Below are positions 59,298 to 64,000 of a DNA stretch of 64,000 nt, in pieces. The DNA lies in the NCBI GenBank assembly GCA_036265325.1, contig DATAPH010000013.1, positions 1-64,000 of the forward strand. Direction: 5' to 3'. The position numbers and the translations under genes were made by a program. The stretch's first letter is position 1; every line of letters begins with the position of its first letter. Origin of the DNA: AC-51 sp036265325 (GTDB taxonomy: Bacteria > Actinomycetota > UBA4738 > HRBIN12). Under the pieces are notes generated by a model, which saw only the letters and a list, made by a program, of their open reading frames with translations, was not told the origin of the DNA and did not search any database.

Positions 59298-60659
59298 ATG
59301 GGCGACTACGCCAACCGCATCATGACGAGGATCGCTTCGAAGGACCCCGGCGAGCCCGAGTTCCACCAGGCGGTCCGTGAGGTGGCCGGTTCCGTAGAAC
59401 TGGCGCTCGAGCGGAACCCGAGCTACCGAGATGCTCGGATCTTCGAGCGGATCGTCGAGCCGGAGCGCGTCGTGATGTTCCGGGTGCCGTGGGTCGACGA
59501 CGGCGGCGACGTCCAGGTGAACCGCGGCTTCCGCGTCGAGATGAACTCCGCGATCGGCCCGTACAAGGGCGGGCTCCGATTCCACCCGACCGTCTACCTC
59601 GGGATGCTGAAGTTCCTAGCGTTCGAACAGATCTTCAAGAACTCGCTCACCACCCTGCCGCTCGGCGCGGGCAAGGGCGGCGCCGACTTCGAGCCGAAGG
59701 GCCGCTCCAACGCCGAGGTGATGCGGTTCTGCCAGTCGTTCATGACGGAGTTGCAGCGCCACATCGGTCCGTTCACCGACGTCCCGGCGGGCGACATGGG
59801 GGTCGGCGGCCGCGAGATCGGCTTCATGTTCGGCCAGTACAAGCGGATCCGCAATGAGTTCGCCGGCGTGCTGACGGGCAAGGGACTCGAGTACGGCGGC
59901 TCGCTGATCCGCCCGGAGGCGACCGGCTACGGCACCGTGTACTTCGCCGAGGAGATGGCCAAGACGCGCGACGAGTCGCTCGAAGGGAAGACGTGTCTCG
60001 TCTCCGGTTCGGGCAACGTCGCGCAGTACACCGTCGAGAAGCTCCTCGACCTCGGCGCGAAGCCCGTGACGCTGAGCGACTCCGGCGGATTCATCTACGA
60101 CAAGGACGGGATCGACCGCGAGAAGCTCGCCTGGGTGATAGACCTGAAAGAACGACGGCGCGGCAGGATCATGCAGTACGTCGACGAATATCGGACCGCG
60201 ACGTTCACCCCCGTCGATCCGAGCCGCTCGACCAACCCGTTGTGGTCCGTTCCGGCCGAAGCCGCGTTCCCGTCGGCGACGCAGAACGAGATCAGCGAAG
60301 AGGACGCGGGCGACCTCTTGGAGAACGGCGTGTACATCATCGGCGAGGGGGCGAACATGCCGACCGAACCGCTCGGCGTCGAGCGGTTCGTCGACGCGAA
60401 GATCCTGTACGGGCCCGGCAAGGCCGCGAACGCCGGCGGCGTTGCGGTGAGCGGTCTGGAGATGTCGCAGAACGCCGAGCGGCGGTCGTGGACGCGCGAG
60501 ACCGTCGACGAGCGGCTGCACACGATCATGGTCGCCATCCACACGAACTGCCGCGACACCGCCGACGAGTACGACGTGCCGGGCAACTACGTGCACGGCG
60601 CGAACATCGCGGGGTTCCGCAAGGTGGCCGACGCGATGCTCTCGCAGGGCGTCGTTTAG
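59298..60659 (+). CDS. gdhA: NADP-type glutamate dehydrogenase
   Basis: 453 residues, the length of the hexameric family I enzymes. It interconverts 2-oxoglutarate plus ammonium and glutamate. Landmarks are YKGGLRFHPTVYLGMLKFLA, the catalytic Lys in LPLGAGKGGADFEPKG, DVPAGDMGVGGREIGFMFGQ, YGGSLIRPEATGYG and the nucleotide-binding VSGSGNVAQYTVEKLLDLGA. Its stop overlaps that of the S9 peptidase gene on the other strand (60656-60659). Confidence 0.97.
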   Translation: MGDYANRIMTRIASKDPGEPEFHQAVREVAGSVELALERNPSYRDARIFERIVEPERVVMFRVPWVDDGGDVQVNRGFRVEMNSAIGPYKGGLRFHPTVYLGMLKFLAFEQIFKNSLTTLPLGAGKGGADFEPKGRSNAEVMRFCQSFMTELQRHIGPFTDVPAGDMGVGGREIGFMFGQYKRIRNEFAGVLTGKGLEYGGSLIRPEATGYGTVYFAEEMAKTRDESLEGKTCLVSGSGNVAQYTVEKLLDLGAKPVTLSDSGGFIYDKDGIDREKLAWVIDLKERRRGRIMQYVDEYRTATFTPVDPSRSTNPLWSVPAEAAFPSATQNEISEEDAGDLLENGVYIIGEGANMPTEPLGVERFVDAKILYGPGKAANAGGVAVSGLEMSQNAERRSWTRETVDERLHTIMVAIHTNCRDTADEYDVPGNYVHGANIAGFRKVADAMLSQGVV

Positions 60660-62458
60660 ACCCGCTGCAGCCCGGGCACCGTTCGGTCGAGGAACGCGAG
60701 GATCGCGCCGATCTGGCGCACGTCCTCGTCGAGCACGGCCGAGCCGTGTCCTGTTCCGAATCGATAGACCTCGTGCGGGGCGCCGCGCTCCGCGAGCTTG
60801 TCGACGTACGCGAGCGCCTGGCCGAGCGGGCACCGCGAGTCGTTCTCGCCGATGACGAATAGCACCGGCGCGTCGACGTTGTCCGCGTAGGTGATCGGGT
60901 TCGACCGCTCGTAGAGGTCGGGCTTGTCCTCGGGCGTGCCGCCGAACAGCGCGCGATCCATCGCCTGCAGCGACGGCGCTTCCTCTTGGTAGGCCATGAC
61001 GTAGTCCCCGACGGGGATGCCGGCGACGCCGGCGGTCCACAGATCGGGGTTGCGGCCGAGCTCCATCAGCGTGATGTAGCCGCCCCACGACCATCCGGCC
61101 ACAACGACGCGCTCGGGGTCGACGTCGGATCGGTTCAGCAGGTCACGCAGGCCAGCCGTGACATCGTCGACGTCGGTGAAGCCGGGATCGCCCGTCAGCG
61201 CGTCGCGCCAGGCGCGGCCGTATCCGGTCGACCCGCGATAGTTCGGCATCGCGACGAGGAAGCCTCGGTCGACGTAGGCCTGGACCTCAGGCATGTAGTG
61301 ATCGTCGTAGAGCCAGTGCGGACCGCCGTGGACGAACACCATCAGTGGATGCGGGCCGTCACCGTCCGGCTCGACGATCCAGCCGTGCACCTCTTGGCCG
61401 TGGTCGTTGGTGTACCGCCAGTCGTGGAACGGCCGCCCCGGCGGGGCGGGCGCATCCACCGCGATCGGCTGGGCGCCCGTGTCGTCGAGCACGCGCGTCC
61501 GATGCACGCCGTCCGTGTGCTGGAACCAAACGCGCCCGTCTGGACGGACGCGAGCCGCGGCGATCGAGCCGGGCGGGCTCGGGATCTTGGTCGCCTCGCC
61601 CGTGGCGACGTCCACCTTGAAGAGCTCTTCGCGGCCGTCCAGCGCCACGATCAGCACCACAGCGTCCCCGTTCGGGAACCAATCGGCGACGCGATGGTCG
61701 CCCGGGAGGTCAACCTCGAGCTCGCGCCAGTCGTCCCTCGCGACGTCCCAGATCGCGACGCACTGGCGGTCCTCGGGCTCGTGGGCCACGGCGAGCCGCT
61801 GGTCGCCGGGGACCGGCGACCAGGCGTTGGCGATCACCGCCGCGGGACCGTCGCCGCGTTCCGCGGCGACGGCCCCGCTCCCCGGCTCCACGATGCGAAG
61901 TCCGGGGTGCATCAGGTTCCCGTGCTCAGCGTGCTGCAGCGCGAGAAGAGATCCGTCCGCCGACAACCCCGCGAGGTCAGCGCCGTGCTCGTCGCCGGCG
62001 ACGCTCAGCCATTGCTGCGAACTCGCGATCGAGCGGAGGGGCGACCCGTCGACGGACGTGAAGATCGCGAACGCGCCGTCCTCCGTGCTGATCCCTGCCA
62101 CCACGACGCCGGGACGCTGCGCGATGCCACCGTTCCATCCGCGCGGCGCGCCGTCGAGGAACGGCTCCGAGCCACCACCCTCGAACGGCTGGGCGAGCCA
62201 CGCACCGGTCTCGTCGCCGGTGTCCTCCTGCCAGAAGATGACCTCGGATCCGTCGGGCGTCGTGTGGCCCTCCCGGACGCCGACCGGGTGATCCGAGACC
62301 TGCCGCCGTTCACCGGTCGCAACGTCCCAGGCGTGTACCTGCCAGATCCCCGACGAATTGGTTTCGTAGACGCACCGGTCCGGGCGATCGCGCGACCACC
62401 GCGGGAGGGTTTGCACCGGCGCGCGGAGGCGCTGTTCCCACAACGGCATGCCGTTCAT
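60656..62458 (-). CDS. S9 family peptidase (prolyl oligopeptidase/acylaminoacyl peptidase type)
   Basis: 600 residues, cytoplasmic. The N-terminal 350 residues form a propeller with WD40/PD40-like repeats; the C-terminal 250 are an alpha/beta hydrolase. The nucleophile Ser457 is in AGWSWGGYITLMELG, the Asp in IGENDSRCPL and the His in GTGHGSAVLD. VHGGPHWLYDDHY and PNYRGSTGYGRAWRDAL are the oxyanion-side blocks of the S9C group. It probably cleaves short peptides or removes acylated N-terminal residues. Start set by a TAGCCT box 8 bases upstream. Confidence 0.93.
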   Translation of the reverse strand: MNGMPLWEQRLRAPVQTLPRWSRDRPDRCVYETNSSGIWQVHAWDVATGERRQVSDHPVGVREGHTTPDGSEVIFWQEDTGDETGAWLAQPFEGGGSEPFLDGAPRGWNGGIAQRPGVVVAGISTEDGAFAIFTSVDGSPLRSIASSQQWLSVAGDEHGADLAGLSADGSLLALQHAEHGNLMHPGLRIVEPGSGAVAAERGDGPAAVIANAWSPVPGDQRLAVAHEPEDRQCVAIWDVARDDWRELEVDLPGDHRVADWFPNGDAVVLIVALDGREELFKVDVATGEATKIPSPPGSIAAARVRPDGRVWFQHTDGVHRTRVLDDTGAQPIAVDAPAPPGRPFHDWRYTNDHGQEVHGWIVEPDGDGPHPLMVFVHGGPHWLYDDHYMPEVQAYVDRGFLVAMPNYRGSTGYGRAWRDALTGDPGFTDVDDVTAGLRDLLNRSDVDPERVVVAGWSWGGYITLMELGRNPDLWTAGVAGIPVGDYVMAYQEEAPSLQAMDRALFGGTPEDKPDLYERSNPITYADNVDAPVLFVIGENDSRCPLGQALAYVDKLAERGAPHEVYRFGTGHGSAVLDEDVRQIGAILAFLDRTVPGLQRV

Positions 62459-62466
62459 CGGCGAGG

Positions 62467-62472
62467 AGGCTA
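62467..62472 (-). promoter_or_regulatory. -10 box (TAGCCT) of a leaderless promoter
   Basis: On the minus strand TAGCCT is followed by 8 bases and the ATG at 62458. Confidence 0.45.
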
Positions 62473-62507
62473 ACCGACCGAAGGGTGCTCGACCGCTCGG
62501 GTCAGGA

Positions 62508-63200
62508 TCAGCGCGTCGAGCGCGCGTTCGGGTTGCTGCCCGAGTGTGGTGCACCGCCGCTGTCGCCGCCGCGACCGGTCCCGCCGGTCTGACGCCCGCC
62601 GCCGCCGCTGCCGGGCCCGGAGTCCCCGCCGGTCTGACGCCCGCCGCCGCGGCTATCAGAGCCGGAGCCGGAGCCGCCGGAACCCGAATCGCCGGCACCT
62701 GATCCCTTGCCCTGCTGACCGCCCGAGCTGTGGACCTGCCCCGAGCCTTGGTGACCACCGGCCCGGTTGTGGCGCTGTCCGTGATGCACGCGGGCGCCGG
62801 GCGGATCGTCGCGGCCGTCGTGATGCGCCGGGGTGGCCCCCGCCGAACGGAGGCCACCGGCAGACCCTCCGCCGGCAGATCCAGAAGCACCCCGGGAGTT
62901 GCCCGAACCATGGTCGCCGGGAGGATCGAGCACGGGTCCACGCCCGGTTGGGTCGGCAGCCGTCTGCACGCCGCCCGAGGGAGTCGGACCGCTCGACACG
63001 TACACGACGTTCGACGTCGGATATGAACCGAACGGATCTGCCGCGATCACATCGGGGTGATGATCCGGCACCGACGCGATGGGCGGCGCCGGGGTTGCGA
63101 GCGCAACACCGCCCAGCACGGCGGCGATCCCAAGCGAAGCCAAGAACCCGCCTGTGGGGCCCTTGACGATGCGGATCAAGCTTCGTTGGAGGCGCTGCAT
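62508..63200 (-). CDS. Exported Gly/Ser-rich low-complexity protein
   Basis: 230 residues. A basic start (QRLQRSLIRIVKG) and hydrophobic stretch FLASLGIAAVLGGVALATPA look like a signal peptide or signal anchor. The next 60 residues are ordinary, and the rest is Gly, Ser, Gln and Arg with a 15-residue repeat around GGGRQTGGDSG. The DNA under this repeat holds an exact 24-base direct repeat (62581-62604 and 62626-62649). No family recognised. Frame choice is supported by the signal-like N-terminus and by the absence of stops over 230 codons; the low-complexity half alone would be weak evidence. Confidence 0.55.
   Translation of the reverse strand: MQRLQRSLIRIVKGPTGGFLASLGIAAVLGGVALATPAPPIASVPDHHPDVIAADPFGSYPTSNVVYVSSGPTPSGGVQTAADPTGRGPVLDPPGDHGSGNSRGASGSAGGGSAGGLRSAGATPAHHDGRDDPPGARVHHGQRHNRAGGHQGSGQVHSSGGQQGKGSGAGDSGSGGSGSGSDSRGGGRQTGGDSGPGSGGGGRQTGGTGRGGDSGGAPHSGSNPNARSTR
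62581..62649. repeat. 24-base direct repeat with 45-base period
   Basis: The same 24 bases occur at 62581-62604 and 62626-62649, offset by 45 bases (15 codons), inside the Gly/Ser-rich gene. In-frame repeats of this kind arise by slippage or unequal recombination. Confidence 0.8.
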
Positions 63201-63294
63201 CTCGCAGGAGTGTGACGAACTTGAGCGACTCGCTGTAGCGCCACAAGGTGAAAACTGGGAGCGGGCGCGGGGTAGGCCGTAAGTCTCGCCGGCC

Positions 63295-64000
63295 CTACCC
63301 CTGAGCGGTTGCCGCGGCGCGTGCGCCTGCGATCGCCGACCAGACGCGTTCCGGTGAACACGGCAGGTCCACGTGGCGGACGCCCAGATAGCTGAGGGCG
63401 TCCACCACCGCGTTCTGCACGGCGGGCGTGGATCCGATCGAGCCCGACTCGCCGATACCCTTGGCGCCCAAAGGATTCACCGGTGTCAGCGTTTCGGTGT
63501 TGTCGCATTCGAACGCCGGCAACTCGGCCGCGCTCGGCATGAGGTATGTCATCAACGTCGAGGTGATCGGGTTGCCAGCCTCGTCCAGACGCACCTCCTC
63601 GAACAGCGCCTGCGCCACTCCCTGCGCGAGGCCGCCGTGCTGTTGGCCGCGGACGAGCATCGGGTTGAGGATGCGGCCGCAGTCGTCGACCGCGATCAGC
63701 CGGCTCAAGCGGACGTCGCCCGTTTCGAGGTCGACGTCCACGACGGCGACGTGCGCGCCGAACGGGAATGTTGCGCCGGGGTCGGTACTCACGCCCTTGG
63801 CGGAGAGCGGACCGCCGCCGTCGGCCTCGGCCGCCGCCGCGAGGTCGCGCCAGCCGATCGTCCGCTCCGGCGCGCCGATCACGCGGAATCCGCCGTCGAC
63901 CGGGCCCTCGACATCGGCGACGTCGGCTTCCAGCGCGACGGACGCCAGCGCGCGAGCCCTATCGACTACCTCGTCCGCGCGGGTGACGAGCACCGATCCC
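63295..64000 (-). CDS. Molybdopterin-binding subunit of xanthine dehydrogenase/CO dehydrogenase family, C-terminal part (partial)
   Basis: The gene runs off the end of the window; the last 234 residues are present. FPFGAHVAVVDVDLETGDVR, VDDCGRILNPMLVRGQQHGG, VAQALFEEVRLDEAGNP, and NPLGAKGIGESGSIGSTPAV with the catalytic Glu in KGIGESG are hallmarks of the large Mo subunit (CoxL, XdhB-type). It oxidises CO, purines or aldehydes depending on the upstream active-site loop, which lies outside the window. CoxL in actinobacteria often serves trace-gas oxidation, but form cannot be assigned without the AYXCSFR-type loop. Confidence 0.9.
   Translation of the reverse strand, partial: GSVLVTRADEVVDRARALASVALEADVADVEGPVDGGFRVIGAPERTIGWRDLAAAAEADGGGPLSAKGVSTDPGATFPFGAHVAVVDVDLETGDVRLSRLIAVDDCGRILNPMLVRGQQHGGLAQGVAQALFEEVRLDEAGNPITSTLMTYLMPSAAELPAFECDNTETLTPVNPLGAKGIGESGSIGSTPAVQNAVVDALSYLGVRHVDLPCSPERVWSAIAGARAAATAQG

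Noticed and set aside
62508..62700. Repeats here as a CRISPR array
   Set aside because: There are only two copies, the spacing is a multiple of three, and they are in frame within a Gly/Ser-rich coding sequence.

Overview
The window is chromosomal DNA of a high-GC actinobacterium (Actinomycetota), probably an uncultured soil or freshwater lineage. The evidence is the actinobacterial cell-envelope cluster fhaA-fhaB-pstP-rodA-pbpA-pknB, a crgA gene, an FrhB-type (coenzyme F420 family) subunit, very high GC, and many genes that start 6-11 bases after a GC-rich TAnnnT -10 box, as leaderless actinobacterial transcripts do. The sequence does not settle the class within the phylum. I saw no insertion sequence, prophage, CRISPR array or rRNA.

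Layout. 1-3195: three phosphoesterase/acid-phosphatase-type genes, the first partial, the second a Sec lipoprotein, the third with a twin-arginine plus lipobox signal. 3205-5087: DrrAB-like ABC exporter. 5131-7991: a small membrane protein and a protein of five PAS domains with no output domain. 7988-10265: DUF4446 protein, bactofilin and serS. 10351-12215: a second ABC-2 transporter. 12338-14821: acetyltransferase, conserved hypothetical and FG-GAP protein. 14917-15190: decayed ATP-grasp (D-Ala-D-Ala ligase-like) gene. 15228-15311: tRNA-Leu(CAG).

15453-26199: the FHA/PP2C/RodA/PBP/Ser-Thr kinase operon, running by overlapping stop/start codons into an unusual double-length ThyX homologue, then a GT87-type mannosyltransferase and a serine hydrolase. 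26228-30983: LolD-type ATPase, FtsX-type permease and an orphan NarL-type histidine kinase. 31107-38588: histidine operon (51-residue membrane protein, hisD-C-B-H-A-F-I, a Ca2+/cation exchanger, hisG); hisE is not here. 38621-39977: delta-60 repeat protein and a 27-residue membrane microprotein. 40049-41517: aceA behind a leader with a short ORF and a terminator-like hairpin. 41750-43009: MFS transporter.

43072-48415: sulfate-assimilation operon: a leader with a Cys-Cys micro-ORF and two hairpins, then APS reductase, siroheme sulfite reductase, an FrhB-type Fe-S flavoprotein, siroheme synthase (dehydrogenase/chelatase) and uroporphyrinogen methyltransferase. The sulfite reductase-FrhB pair looks like a split counterpart of methanogen F420-dependent sulfite reductase and is the most interesting hypothesis in the window. 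48434-48803: broken beta-propeller gene. 48827-52347: acyl-CoA synthetase, two tandem acetyltransferases and a HAD hydrolase, divergent across about 20 bp from a heterodimeric ABC exporter (52367-56000). 56070-56329: internally deleted PNPOx-like gene. 56359-58795: penicillin-acylase family protein and crgA. 58893-64000: zinc-ribbon protein, glutamate dehydrogenase, S9 peptidase, a Gly/Ser-rich exported protein and the C-terminal part of a CoxL/xanthine-dehydrogenase-type molybdoenzyme.

Most operons are tightly packed with ATGA, GTGA or TGATG junctions. Four gene remnants sit at operon borders, which suggests continuing gene loss or, for the frameshifted ones, local sequence errors.
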